Positions 14,646 through 23,684 of a stretch of 64,000 bases of DNA are shown piece after piece; positions within the stretch are counted from its first letter, which is position 1; each line of letters begins with the position of its first letter. A program made the translations under genes and the position numbers. Source of the DNA: Campylobacter sp. RM16192 (lineage in GTDB: Bacteria; Campylobacterota; Campylobacteria; Campylobacterales; Campylobacteraceae); NCBI RefSeq assembly GCF_004803855.2, contig NZ_CP012552.1, positions 868,001 to 932,000 on the forward strand, in the 5' to 3' direction. The notes under the pieces were generated by a model. It was not told the DNA's origin. It saw only the letters and a program-made list of their open reading frames with translations, and searched no databases.

Positions 14646-17204
14646 ATGAATACACAAAGACGAGATGTTTTAAAATTTGGTGCGTTTTTGGCAGGAGCTC
14701 CGCTACTATCAAAAGTTACAGCCACAAATTTATTAGCAGATGAGTTGAATTCAGGACTTGTCAAAAACGGCACCGTAAATACCGCAGCTCACTGGGGTAT
14801 GCTAAAAGTAGAGGTTAAAGACGGAGTGATCGTCGGCTCAAACCCTATCCAAAAGACAAGCGATATACCAAATCCGCTTCAAAATTTTACCGCCGATATG
14901 GTATATAAAAGTCGCATAAGATATCCGATGGTGCGCAAAAGCTATCTAATGGATCCAAACAATCCAAAACCGGAACTTAGAGGCAAAGACGAGTGGGTTA
15001 GGGTAAGATATGAAGACGCGATCAAGCTTGTAGCCAGAGAGCTTAAAAAGACAAGAAAAGAAAAAGGAATTCAAAGTGTATTTGCGGGAAGCTACGGCTG
15101 GAAATCAAGCGGAAACGTGCATAATTCTAGAATTTTGCTTCATAGATTTATGAATTTAAGTGGCGGATTTGTAGGACACCTGGGAGATTATTCAACAGGA
15201 GCTAGTCAAGTAATCATGCCTCACGTTATGGGAAGTATTGAAGTTTATGAGCAGCAAACCAGCTGGCCGCTTATACTTGAACACTCAAAAGTAGTTGTAA
15301 TTTGGGGTGCAAATCCTATCAATACACTTAGAATAGCATGGACAAGTGCTGACGAGCAGGGCTTTAAATATCTTGAAGAGCTTAAAAAATCGGGTAAAAA
15401 AGTAATCATCATAGATCCTATCAGAAGTGAAACAGCTCAATATTTTGATAAAGCCGAGTGGATAGCTCCTATACCAAATACCGATACAGCAATGATGCTT
15501 GGTATGATGCATTACCTATATACAAGCGATAAATACGATAAAGATTTTATTTCAACTTATACAGTTGGCTTTGATAAATTCCTTCCTTATCTGCTTGGTA
15601 AAACAGACGGTGTAGTAAAAGACTTAGAGTGGGCAAGCAAAATTTGTGGGCTTAAAGCTTCGCTTTTAAAAGAGCTTGCGGATACATTTATGAATAACCG
15701 CACTATGCTAATGAGCGGTTGGGGTATGCAAAGAGCTCATCACGGTGAGCAACCGCACTGGGCTATGGTAACTCTAGCTGCTATGCTCGGTCAAATCGGA
15801 CTTCCAGGCGGAGGCTTTGGCTTAAGCTACCACTATTCAAACGGTGGCGCGCCTACTTGCAAAGGTGGAGTAATCGGCGGTATGAATAGTGCCAGCTTGG
15901 GATTTTTTAATGAATACGGAGAATTTATCGGTACAAATTCAGGAAGCTTTGATAAAAATGGTCGCTTCATAGCTAAACCGGTTGCGGTATCAGGAACAGG
16001 TCAAAGTTGGCTTTCAAAAGCGACAGAATACGTGTTCCCTCTAGCTAGAATTGCAGATGCGTTGTTAAATCCTGGCAAGGTAATAGATCACAACGGTAAA
16101 AAGATTACATATCCTGATATAGACTTTATCTACTGGGTAGGTGGCAACCCATTCTGCCATCACCAAGATACAAACACACTTGTAAAAGCATGGCAAAAAC
16201 CAAGAACTATTGTAGTAAACGAGCCATATTGGACACCAACTGCAAAGATGGCTGATATCGTGTTCCCAACCACAACAGCTTACGAGAGAAACGACATTAC
16301 AATGACTGGCGATTACTCAAATATGAACATCGTTCCTATGAAGCAAGTCGTTGAAAAATTTGAAGAGTCAAGAGACGATTATCAGATATTTAGCGACCTT
16401 TGTAAAGCCTATGCGAAAAATTTAGTTGTAGCATATACTGATAACGGTAAAAACGAATTTGACTGGATCAAAGAGTATTATGACGCAGCTTATAGCCAAG
16501 TAAAAGCAGTGCCTGATCTAGTAACAGATATGAAGCCTTTTAAAGAATTTTGGGCTGCAAATGAGCCTGTGACATTTGCTTCCACTCCGGAGAGCGATCA
16601 ATGGGTAAGACACGGAGAATTTAGAGAAGATCCTATCCTAAACGCGCTTGGAACACCTTCAGGGCTTATCGAAATTTACTCTGAAACTATCGAAAAGATG
16701 GGATATGATGACTGCAAGGCACACCCAATGTGGTTTGAGCCGATTGAGTGGCTAGGTATGCAAAACAAACCTGCACATTTCCACATGATCAGCGCTCACC
16801 CTGCAGACAGACTTCACTCACAGCTAAGCAACACAAGCATCCGCGATAATTACGCAGTAGCAAATCGTGAGCCAGTCTGGATAAACGAAAAAGATGCTAA
16901 ATCACTTGGTATTAAGAGTGGTGATTTAGTTCGCGTATTTAATGTTCGTGGTGAAGCGCTTGCTGGAGCGGTTGTAACTAAAAACATCATGCCTGGCGTT
17001 GTAAGACTAGCTGAGGGTGCTTGGTATGATCCTGATATGAACGGACTTTGCAAAAACGGTTCGGCAAATACTCTAACTATAGATATGCCAACCAGCAAAC
17101 TTGCAAACGGAAATATCTCTCATACAGCTCTTGTAAATATCGAGAAATTTAAAGGCAAAGCTCCTAATCTAACAGCATTTAGCGATCCTAAATTTTCTGC
17201 ATAA
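14646..17204 (+). CDS. torA: TMAO/DMSO (S-/N-oxide) reductase, molybdopterin enzyme
   Basis: An 852-residue periplasmic terminal reductase of the DMSO-reductase family. A Tat signal (RRDVLKF, residues 5-11) opens the protein. There is no N-terminal iron-sulfur Cys motif, as in TorA/BisC types. The Mo-ligand serine lies in DYSTGASQV at about residue 183. The C-terminal dinucleotide-binding domain includes HPADRLHSQLSNT. The natural substrate among TMAO, DMSO, methionine or biotin sulfoxide cannot be told from sequence; C. jejuni Cj0264c is reported to reduce both TMAO and DMSO. An AAAGGAG site precedes the start and a strong terminator follows the stop. The likely electron path is quinol to the monoheme cytochrome upstream to this enzyme. 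Confidence 0.9.
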   Translation: MNTQRRDVLKFGAFLAGAPLLSKVTATNLLADELNSGLVKNGTVNTAAHWGMLKVEVKDGVIVGSNPIQKTSDIPNPLQNFTADMVYKSRIRYPMVRKSYLMDPNNPKPELRGKDEWVRVRYEDAIKLVARELKKTRKEKGIQSVFAGSYGWKSSGNVHNSRILLHRFMNLSGGFVGHLGDYSTGASQVIMPHVMGSIEVYEQQTSWPLILEHSKVVVIWGANPINTLRIAWTSADEQGFKYLEELKKSGKKVIIIDPIRSETAQYFDKAEWIAPIPNTDTAMMLGMMHYLYTSDKYDKDFISTYTVGFDKFLPYLLGKTDGVVKDLEWASKICGLKASLLKELADTFMNNRTMLMSGWGMQRAHHGEQPHWAMVTLAAMLGQIGLPGGGFGLSYHYSNGGAPTCKGGVIGGMNSASLGFFNEYGEFIGTNSGSFDKNGRFIAKPVAVSGTGQSWLSKATEYVFPLARIADALLNPGKVIDHNGKKITYPDIDFIYWVGGNPFCHHQDTNTLVKAWQKPRTIVVNEPYWTPTAKMADIVFPTTTAYERNDITMTGDYSNMNIVPMKQVVEKFEESRDDYQIFSDLCKAYAKNLVVAYTDNGKNEFDWIKEYYDAAYSQVKAVPDLVTDMKPFKEFWAANEPVTFASTPESDQWVRHGEFREDPILNALGTPSGLIEIYSETIEKMGYDDCKAHPMWFEPIEWLGMQNKPAHFHMISAHPADRLHSQLSNTSIRDNYAVANREPVWINEKDAKSLGIKSGDLVRVFNVRGEALAGAVVTKNIMPGVVRLAEGAWYDPDMNGLCKNGSANTLTIDMPTSKLANGNISHTALVNIEKFKGKAPNLTAFSDPKFSA

Positions 17205-17211
17205 TTTTTTT

Positions 17212-17243
17212 AAATTCTACCGTGAATAATCGCGGTAGAATTT
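17212..17243 (+). terminator. Rho-independent terminator after torA
   Basis: An 11-bp perfect stem AAATTCTACCG / CGGTAGAATTT with a 10-base loop, followed by a T-rich stretch, starts 8 bases after the torA stop. Confidence 0.8.
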
Positions 17244-17338
17244 GCTATTTTCTACATCTCGCAATACTATTTGTTTTAATATCTTTTAAATAATAAACTA
17301 GTAGAATTAATTAAAATTTAAAATAAGGAAAATATTAA

Positions 17339-19297
17339 ATGAGATCGATAACAAACAAAATAGCTATTATGCTTATTGTGGCACTTTTTATTTCGTTTGC
17401 TGCCATATCTGTGGTCAATTATTGTATGGCTCAAGATAAGGTTGTCAAACTTGTAAATCAAAATCAAGAGCAGATCCTAAAAGATGTAAAAAGTGTTATG
17501 GGTGAATTTTTTGATTCTTATAAAGAGTATGTAGTAAAACTTGCTAGAGATATAGCTGATTCTTCTGGAAACGATGATGAAATTTTAACAATAGTCAAAG
17601 ATGCTAGGCATTGGGGTACTAGCTTAATATCTCTTGCTTATTACGGTAGAGAATCTGATGGTGCAACATTTTTTTCAGACGGAAACCCGGCAAAAGACTA
17701 TGATCCAAGGACTCGTGGCTGGTATAAAAAGGCAAAATCTGAAAATAAGGCTATCTTTACAGAGCCTTATATATCTGTAGCAAATAATCAACTAGTGGTT
17801 AGTTTTTCTGCTCCTGCTATAAAAGATGGCAAGCTAATAGGTGTGGCGTCTTTAAATGTTGGCATAGATGGACTAAATAAAGAGATACTTGAAATGGGTA
17901 GAACCGAGTATAGCTATATCTATGTCATTGAAGGCAAAGATGCAAAAATTTTAATGCATTCAAACTCAGGCAATTTGTCAAAATCTCTGCCTTCTACAGT
18001 GCAGCTTATGAAAGAGGTTGAGGGTAAAAATTTTGATGAAAATGGATTGATTTCTTATGTAAATCAAGAAAATCACAATGTATTTGCTAAAATTTTATCT
18101 TTAAATAGTGAGGGTTGGCTGGCTGTAGCAGAGATTGAGGGTGATACTTTCAGTAACAGTACTATGCCTATTTTAAGAACTCAAGCTATTTTAGCGATAA
18201 TATTTGTGATATCTCTTTCAGCGTTTGTATATATACTGCTTAAAAAATCACTAAATCCAATAAAAGCTATCCAAGATAAGCTAAATGACGTATTTAAATT
18301 TGTAACTCATGAAGCAAAAGCTCCTAAAAAGCTAGAAATAAGCACAAATGACGAATTTGGAGTCATGAGTAGGGCAATTAATGAAAATATAGATAAAGTT
18401 ATAGATGGTATCAAGAAAGACAACATGATGATAGATGAGCTAAATAGTGTTGCGAATTTGATGATCAGAGGAAATTTGGGTGTGAAAATTTCATCCGATC
18501 CAAATAATCCGTCACTTCTGGAATTAAAAAATTTACTAAATACATTCTTTGTTTCTATATCTGAAAATTTAAAAGATATCACAAAGGTCTTAAGCCTATA
18601 TACAAAAAATGATTTTACTCAAAAAGTAGAGCTTAGAGAGGGGCTTGAAAGTGATTTAAAAGATATGGTTATGGGCGTAAAAAACATGGGAGATGTAATT
18701 TGTAAGATGCTCCAAGACAATCTAAATGAGGCTCAGATGCTCGAGGAAAAGGCTAATATTTTGGCTAAATCCATGAAAGAGCTTACCAACGGAACCAACA
18801 TCCAAGCAAATTCTCTTCAAGAAAGTGCTGCGGCAGTAGAACAGATGTCAAGCTCAATGGATGCTATAAGTCAAAAAGCAGAAGATGTAACAAGACAATC
18901 AGAAGAGATAAAAAACATAATAGTAATAATAAGAGATATAGCAGATCAAACAAATTTACTAGCACTTAACGCAGCCATAGAAGCAGCCAGAGCTGGAGAA
19001 CACGGAAGAGGCTTTGCGGTAGTTGCAGATGAAGTTAGAAAACTAGCGGAAAGAACTCAAAAATCACTAAGTGAGATAGAAGCTAATGCAAATGTCCTAG
19101 CTCAAAGTATAAATGAGATGAGTGAGAGTATAAAAGAGCAGGCTGAAGGCATAAGCATGATAAATAAATCCATCTCTCAAATCGATGATATGACTCATCA
19201 AAATATCAGAATAGTAGATAAAACAAATGAAGTTACTAGAGAGGTTGATAAGATGTCTAAAATAATTTTGGCTGATGTAAGGATTAATAAATTTTAA
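17339..19297 (+). CDS. Methyl-accepting chemotaxis protein with periplasmic dCache-like sensor
   Basis: A 652-residue chemoreceptor. Membrane segments lie at about residues 8-28 and 280-300. The 250-residue periplasmic part shows the dCache pattern ([34 protein letters not shown]). After a HAMP-like region comes the signalling hairpin with the near-invariant tip ([40 protein letters not shown]). The C-terminus ends DVRINKF without a CheR/CheB tether. AAGGAA precedes the ATG. Its location after the TMAO/DMSO-type operon suggests it guides cells towards related respiratory substrates, which is inference. The ligand is unknown. Confidence 0.92.
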   Translation: MRSITNKIAIMLIVALFISFAAISVVNYCMAQDKVVKLVNQNQEQILKDVKSVMGEFFDSYKEYVVKLARDIADSSGNDDEILTIVKDARHWGTSLISLAYYGRESDGATFFSDGNPAKDYDPRTRGWYKKAKSENKAIFTEPYISVANNQLVVSFSAPAIKDGKLIGVASLNVGIDGLNKEILEMGRTEYSYIYVIEGKDAKILMHSNSGNLSKSLPSTVQLMKEVEGKNFDENGLISYVNQENHNVFAKILSLNSEGWLAVAEIEGDTFSNSTMPILRTQAILAIIFVISLSAFVYILLKKSLNPIKAIQDKLNDVFKFVTHEAKAPKKLEISTNDEFGVMSRAINENIDKVIDGIKKDNMMIDELNSVANLMIRGNLGVKISSDPNNPSLLELKNLLNTFFVSISENLKDITKVLSLYTKNDFTQKVELREGLESDLKDMVMGVKNMGDVICKMLQDNLNEAQMLEEKANILAKSMKELTNGTNIQANSLQESAAAVEQMSSSMDAISQKAEDVTRQSEEIKNIIVIIRDIADQTNLLALNAAIEAARAGEHGRGFAVVADEVRKLAERTQKSLSEIEANANVLAQSINEMSESIKEQAEGISMINKSISQIDDMTHQNIRIVDKTNEVTREVDKMSKIILADVRINKF

Positions 19298-19349
19298 TTT
19301 AAAATAAATTGTGTAAATGGGTGAAAAATGATATATTAGGAGAAATATT

Positions 19350-19737
19350 ATGACAGCCAAAAGAAAGAACAAAGAAAAAGATGTAATCGATTTGATGCTT
19401 GACCAAAAGAGATTTTCATGGGATGACAAAAGACGAACTTACCGGCATTGATGGGCTTTTGAGACAGCTTAAGAGTAGGTTCTATGAGCGTGTGTTGGAA
19501 GCCGAAATGGATGAGCATCTTGGTTACAGAAAGCACGACAATGCAGTGGATAACACCGGTAACAGCCGTAACGGTTATACTGACAAGAGTGTATTGGATG
19601 ATAACAGTACTACCGATATTCATGCACCGAGAGATAGAAACAGTACCTTTGAACCTATCATTATTCCGAAGCATGAGAAACGAAGTCCCTTGTTCAACGA
19701 TCAGATTATTTCGATGTATTCATATAGTATGAGTTGC
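19350..19737 (+). pseudogene. Truncated, frameshifted IS256-family transposase remnant
   Basis: The segment encodes the N-terminal third of an IS256 (Mutator-type) transposase in two frames. MTAKRKNKEKDVIDLMLDQK is joined after a one-base shift near 19410 to DELTGIDGLLRQLKSRFYER, then EAEMDEHLGYRKHD, GNSRNGYTDKSV, HAPRDRNSTFEP and PKHEKRSPLFNDQIISMY. These match the family's conserved order. The catalytic core and C-terminus are missing. GTGTAAATGGG at 19312-19322 may belong to the left inverted repeat. The remnant begins a few bases after the chemoreceptor stop and is dead. Confidence 0.85.
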
Positions 19738-19740
19738 TGT

Positions 19741-20409
19741 TATATCAAAAGTATCTATATAATAGTGTGTGGAGTGATTTTCGTATTAGAGCTTATTTTA
19801 TGCCAAACAAAACTAGCTTTCTAGATTTTGCCTATTTGATTTGTTTAATATTTATCAGTATTTATTATATTTTAACTTCTAAATCATATATTACAATAAT
19901 AGTTGATCTTATATTGTCTATATTTATAAAACTATAAAAGCTTTTTATGTTTGATAATATTGACGATTAGGAATAGGTTAATTTCCTCTATGAGTACAAT
20001 TATCATTAAAAATATAAATTGATAGCTTTACTATTTCTTTTGATTTTAATATAAATTTCATCATCAAAAATAATTTATGCTATAAAAAAATTCGTATTAA
20101 TATTTCATTAAAAAAGTAGTATAATCAAAATAGAAAATTTATATAATAAGGTTTTAAAACGAATATTTTTTGCTTTATTGGTAAACTTAAATGTTTTGAC
20201 TGATAGTGAATTTATTTCTTTGCTATTTAATAGTTTAAATGGCAAAGCATACAGAAATTTAAGTTTGAAACCGGTTGTGTATTGCAAAATTATAAAAAGC
20301 TAAGATTCTTAAAATGGCTATGGTTGGTGTTTTGGTAGGTTTACATAAGTTGCTTTATTATAAAAGCTTATAATAAGTTAAAATTTAAAATCACTAAGAA
20401 AGGTTTAAA
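19741..20409. other. AT-rich intergenic region after the IS remnant; lemA promoter
   Basis: About 670 bases with no convincing gene. Short frames (e.g. a 67-residue hydrophobic one ending at 19937) lack ribosome sites. TATAAT at 20117-20122 points to an unidentified short transcript or decayed gene. TATAAT at 20369-20374 lies 36 bases before the lemA ATG, with AAGAAAGG as ribosome site, and is the likely lemA-TPM operon promoter. Confidence 0.5.
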
Positions 20410-21000
20410 ATGAAAGGATTAGCAGGACTTTTAGTCATAGTTGCCATGTTTGGAGGAATTTTCTTAAAGTATTACAATCAAGTTCCGACACTTGATGAGA
20501 CAACTAAAGAGAAGTGGTCGCAAGTGCAAAATCAATATAAGAGACGCGCTGATCTGATACCAAATTTAGTTAATACTGTTCAGGGATATGCAGCACACGA
20601 AAAAGGTGTATTTACTGAGGTTACAGAGGCTAGAAGCAAAGTTTCACAAATGAAGATAGATGCTAGTACTATTGAGGATCCAAAAAAGCTTAAAGAATTT
20701 GAAGAGGCTCAAAAAACTCTCGGCGGAGCGCTTGGAAGACTTATGGCTATTAGTGAAAACTACCCTCAGTTAAAAGCTGATAAAAATTTCTTAGCTCTCC
20801 AGTCTCAGCTTGAAGGCACTGAAAACCGCATCGCTGTAGCAAGGAAGGATTATATAGCTTCCGTTAAGGAGTATAACTTGGCTCTTAGAACATTTCCTGG
20901 CAAATTTGTAGCTCAAATTTTTCATCCTGAAGCTAAGGTAAAAGATACTTTTGAAGCCGCTGAGAGCGAGCAAAAGACACCGGAAGTTTCGTTTAAATAG
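20410..21000 (+). CDS. lemA: LemA family membrane protein
   Basis: A 196-residue protein with one N-terminal membrane helix (LAGLLVIVAMFGGIFL) and a long helical domain. The family hallmark is W-x-x-V-x-x-x-Y-x-R-R-x-D-L-I-P-N-L-V (here WSQVQNQYKRRADLIPNLV). LemA proteins often sit beside TPM-domain (YgcG-like) genes, as here, where four follow directly, the first after 18 bases. The cellular role is poorly defined; LemA/TPM pairs are linked to envelope maintenance. The operon context supports a joint envelope function. Confidence 0.9.
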   Translation: MKGLAGLLVIVAMFGGIFLKYYNQVPTLDETTKEKWSQVQNQYKRRADLIPNLVNTVQGYAAHEKGVFTEVTEARSKVSQMKIDASTIEDPKKLKEFEEAQKTLGGALGRLMAISENYPQLKADKNFLALQSQLEGTENRIAVARKDYIASVKEYNLALRTFPGKFVAQIFHPEAKVKDTFEAAESEQKTPEVSFK

Positions 21001-21018
21001 CAACATAAAGGAGCTATT

Positions 21019-21900
21019 ATGAAAAAGATCTTGTCGGTTTTGCTTCTTTTTGCGGCTATTTTTGCTGCAGAGTTAAATTTCCCACCCCTCACCGGCAGAG
21101 TAGTAGATGAAGCAAATATACTAAGCCAAGGAGCAAAAGAAAATTTAACTAAAATTCTTGCAAACCATGAATCAAATACTACAAATCAGGTTGTTGTAGT
21201 TACTTTAAATTCTCTTCAAGGAAGAAGTCTAGAAGAGTACTCTCTTGAACTTGGTAGATACTGGGCTATAGGACAAAAAGATAAAGATAACGGAGTATTA
21301 TTAGTAATAGCTCCAAATGAAAAAGAAATTCGTATAGAAGTCGGATATGGTTTAGAAGCATCATTAACAGATGCTATAACCCATGAGATAATACAAAGAG
21401 TAATACTTCCTAAATTTAAAGATGGTAATTTCGAACAAGGCATCTTAGATGGAGTAACTAAGATAATAGACTTCATAGATGATGATAGCAGTAATGATTA
21501 TGTGACGGATCCGATCGAGGATATGTTCTACACGCTTTCATCGAGTGTTGTAGGAGGTTCGCTTATCTTGGTTTTTCTTAGCGGACTATTTAAACATAGG
21601 ATAGTAAGCGATATAGCTACCTCTCTTCTAGCGTCTGGCTTGCTTGGATTTTTTGTCGGAGTTTTGGCTATCGCATTTACAGGCTCAGCTGTGATGGCGA
21701 CAGTGGTGGCTACAGTTGTTGCAATCGTAGTTTTTGTATTTGCCTTTAACAGCATAAGAAAGATGCCAAGAGGACTTTTGAAAAGCAGCGGATTTAGTGG
21801 AGGTAGCAGTAGTGGAGGCTTTAGCGGTGGAAGTAGAGGAGGCGGCTTTAGCGGCGGTGGCGGAAGTTTCGGCGGTGGCGGAGCCAGCGGAAGATGGTAA
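21019..21900 (+). CDS. TPM-domain (YgcG-like) exported protein, copy 1
   Basis: A 293-residue protein. The signal peptide ends near residue 18 (FAAIFAAELNF). The TPM domain (about 20-165) contains TGRVVDEANILS, VVVTLNSLQGRSLEEYS, GQKDKDNGVLLVIAPNEKE and EVGYGLEASLTD. Membrane segments follow, then a Gly/Ser-rich tail ending GGGSFGGGGASGRW. A GGAG ribosome site precedes the ATG. The TPM domain has been proposed to have phosphatase or folding roles; the activity here is unknown. Bases 21079-21512 are identical to copy 4. Confidence 0.88.
   Translation: MKKILSVLLLFAAIFAAELNFPPLTGRVVDEANILSQGAKENLTKILANHESNTTNQVVVVTLNSLQGRSLEEYSLELGRYWAIGQKDKDNGVLLVIAPNEKEIRIEVGYGLEASLTDAITHEIIQRVILPKFKDGNFEQGILDGVTKIIDFIDDDSSNDYVTDPIEDMFYTLSSSVVGGSLILVFLSGLFKHRIVSDIATSLLASGLLGFFVGVLAIAFTGSAVMATVVATVVAIVVFVFAFNSIRKMPRGLLKSSGFSGGSSSGGFSGGSRGGGFSGGGGSFGGGGASGRW
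21079..21512 (+). repeat. 434-bp identical tract, copy in TPM gene 1
   Basis: Every base from 21079 to 21512 equals 23745-24178 (offset 2666). Divergence is abrupt at both ends: signal-peptide sequence differs before it, and sequence after GGATCC differs. This indicates recent gene conversion or duplication. Confidence 0.95.
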
Positions 21901-21972
21901 ATTTATAAAATTTACGCAAAACACAGGTCAAATTTGCAATCAGCTACAATTTGACTCAAAAAAGAGGTTGTT

Positions 21973-22863
21973 ATGAGAAAGATACTGTTTATTTTACTAG
22001 CTTTTATATCACTCTTTTCGGCTGAAATTTCACTTCCCGAGTTTACAGGCAGGGTTGTGGATGAAGCAAATATACTAACTAAAAGCGCAAAAGATAGCTT
22101 AATTGCGACACTTGAAGCTCATGAAAAAGCAACTACTAATCAAATCGTAGTCGTAACCTTAAAATCGCTTCAAAACCGCTCCATAGAAAACTACTCTTTA
22201 GCGCTTGCAAGAAAATGGGCCATAGGACAAAAAGATAAAGATAACGGTGTTTTGTTAGTAGTAGTTCCAAGTGAAAGAGAAGTGCGCATAGAAGTTGGAT
22301 ACGGGCTTGAGGGAGTTTTAACAGATGCTGCAAGCAAGAGCATAATCGAAAAAGTAATGGTGCCTAAATTTAAAAGCGGTGATTTTGAAGAAGGAGTTTT
22401 AGAAGGGGTTGCTAGAATTTTAGACTTTACGGATGAAGATGCAAGCAACAATGTGGTAAAAGAGCAGGTATTTGTCGATAATGTTTTGCTGGTTATTGCC
22501 TTTTTGATAGCGTCTTGCTCTGTTTTTATATTTATAGGTAGGCTAAGCGGACGCAGGGTGATAAGCGATATAGGTTCTAGTATCGTTGGTTCGATCATAG
22601 TAGGAGGCTTTGTCGGAGCTATTATCAGCGCGCCAATAGATCCTATAATATATAAAACATTAGCCATTTTATTAAGTATAGTAGTTGCTTTTCCTTATGT
22701 GCTAAAAGAGATTATGCGCACACCTGATGAAAAATTAATATATGGCTGGAAAGAAGGGGTTGATAGCTATAAATATTTCGTTGAAAGCGAAGGTGGCAGC
22801 GGCAGCGGCACTAGAGGCGGCGGCGGAAGCTTTGGCGGTGGCGGAGCCAGCGGCAAGTGGTAG
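21973..22863 (+). CDS. TPM-domain (YgcG-like) exported protein, copy 2
   Basis: A 296-residue paralogue with the same plan. The signal peptide is FILLAFISLFSAEIS. The TPM domain has TGRVVDEANILTK, VVVTLKSLQNRSIENYS, GQKDKDNGVLLVVVPSERE and EVGYGLEGVLTD. Two or more membrane segments and a short Gly-rich tail (GGGGSFGGGGASGKW) follow. The domain is related to copies 1 and 4 but clearly diverged in DNA, so it has not shared their recent conversion. AAGAGG precedes the start. It lies 72 bases after copy 1. Confidence 0.87.
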   Translation: MRKILFILLAFISLFSAEISLPEFTGRVVDEANILTKSAKDSLIATLEAHEKATTNQIVVVTLKSLQNRSIENYSLALARKWAIGQKDKDNGVLLVVVPSEREVRIEVGYGLEGVLTDAASKSIIEKVMVPKFKSGDFEEGVLEGVARILDFTDEDASNNVVKEQVFVDNVLLVIAFLIASCSVFIFIGRLSGRRVISDIGSSIVGSIIVGGFVGAIISAPIDPIIYKTLAILLSIVVAFPYVLKEIMRTPDEKLIYGWKEGVDSYKYFVESEGGSGSGTRGGGGSFGGGGASGKW

Positions 22864-22885
22864 AGTTAGGATAAAAGAGGTTGTT

Positions 22886-23674
22886 ATGAAGAAAATTTTG
22901 ATATCTTTGGTGGTTATTTTTAGCTTTGCTTTTAGTCAGGCAAATTTCCCCGAGCTTTCAGGCACTGTCATGGATGAGTCAGGTCTGATAAATGAAGTTG
23001 CGAAGAGCGATCTTAGCAGGAGGATAAAGGAGCATGAGGTCAAATATAGTAACAAACTTATCGTAGTTACGGTAAAACTAAAAAAAGAAGAGTACATCAC
23101 TACTTACGCTCAAAATCTTGCAAAACACTGGAATATAGACGATAAGACAGCTATTTTAGTTGTATCTTACGACTCGCGAGACTATCTAAATTCAAAAGCT
23201 ATTATCGTTACAAACGGCGACTGGCTTAAGGGTGATTCGATAGCATCTGAGATTATAGAGGCTAGACTACGACAAGGAAATATAGACGGCGCTTTCAAGC
23301 TGGGTGTTATCAAGACTTTGGAATTTATGGATGACGATAAGAGCAATGACTACATCAACCATCCTTATGAAGATGCCACTATAGCCATACTTGCGATATC
23401 GGTATTTGGGGGGCTTCTTTTGTGGATTGTGAGTCATAAGTTTAATCTGTTTTTTTTGATTCAAGTCGGTATGTCTTCTGTGCTCTCAGGCATGCTAACT
23501 GTGTTTTTAATGAAAGCCTTGCCTTATGGCATGCCTTCTTTTCTATTTTTTGGCATTGTCTTTGTATTTACACTTTTAACTATGCGTATAGATATGAGGG
23601 AAGATGGCAGCAAGTATGTGGATTTGGGCTTTTTAAACCCTTTGTTTGGTATCAAAAAAGCAAAAAAGGCTTAA
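22886..23674 (+). CDS. Divergent TPM-domain exported protein, copy 3, lacking the Gly-rich tail
   Basis: A 262-residue paralogue starting MKKILISLVVIFSFAFSQANF (signal peptide) after AAAGAGG; an upstream in-frame ATG inside copy 2 is not credible. The TPM fold is recognisable (LSGTVMDESGLINEVAK, KLIVVTVKLKK, ILVVSYDSRD, DDDKSNDYINHP), but the motif GQKDKDNG is replaced. After three hydrophobic segments the protein ends in a short basic tail (GIKKAKKA), without the Gly/Ser-rich C-terminus and terminal Trp shared by the other three. This suggests a specialised member of the array. Confidence 0.8.
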   Translation: MKKILISLVVIFSFAFSQANFPELSGTVMDESGLINEVAKSDLSRRIKEHEVKYSNKLIVVTVKLKKEEYITTYAQNLAKHWNIDDKTAILVVSYDSRDYLNSKAIIVTNGDWLKGDSIASEIIEARLRQGNIDGAFKLGVIKTLEFMDDDKSNDYINHPYEDATIAILAISVFGGLLLWIVSHKFNLFFLIQVGMSSVLSGMLTVFLMKALPYGMPSFLFFGIVFVFTLLTMRIDMREDGSKYVDLGFLNPLFGIKKAKKA

Positions 23675-23684
23675 GAGCTTAGAA

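Noticed and set aside
19734-19937. A 67-residue hydrophobic frame after the IS remnant.
   Set aside because: No ribosome site, extreme AT content and no family. It begins inside the transposase relic.
21216-21476. Antisense frames identical in TPM copies 1 and 4 (also 23882-24142).
   Set aside because: They are identical only because the underlying sense tracts are identical. They have no start signals.
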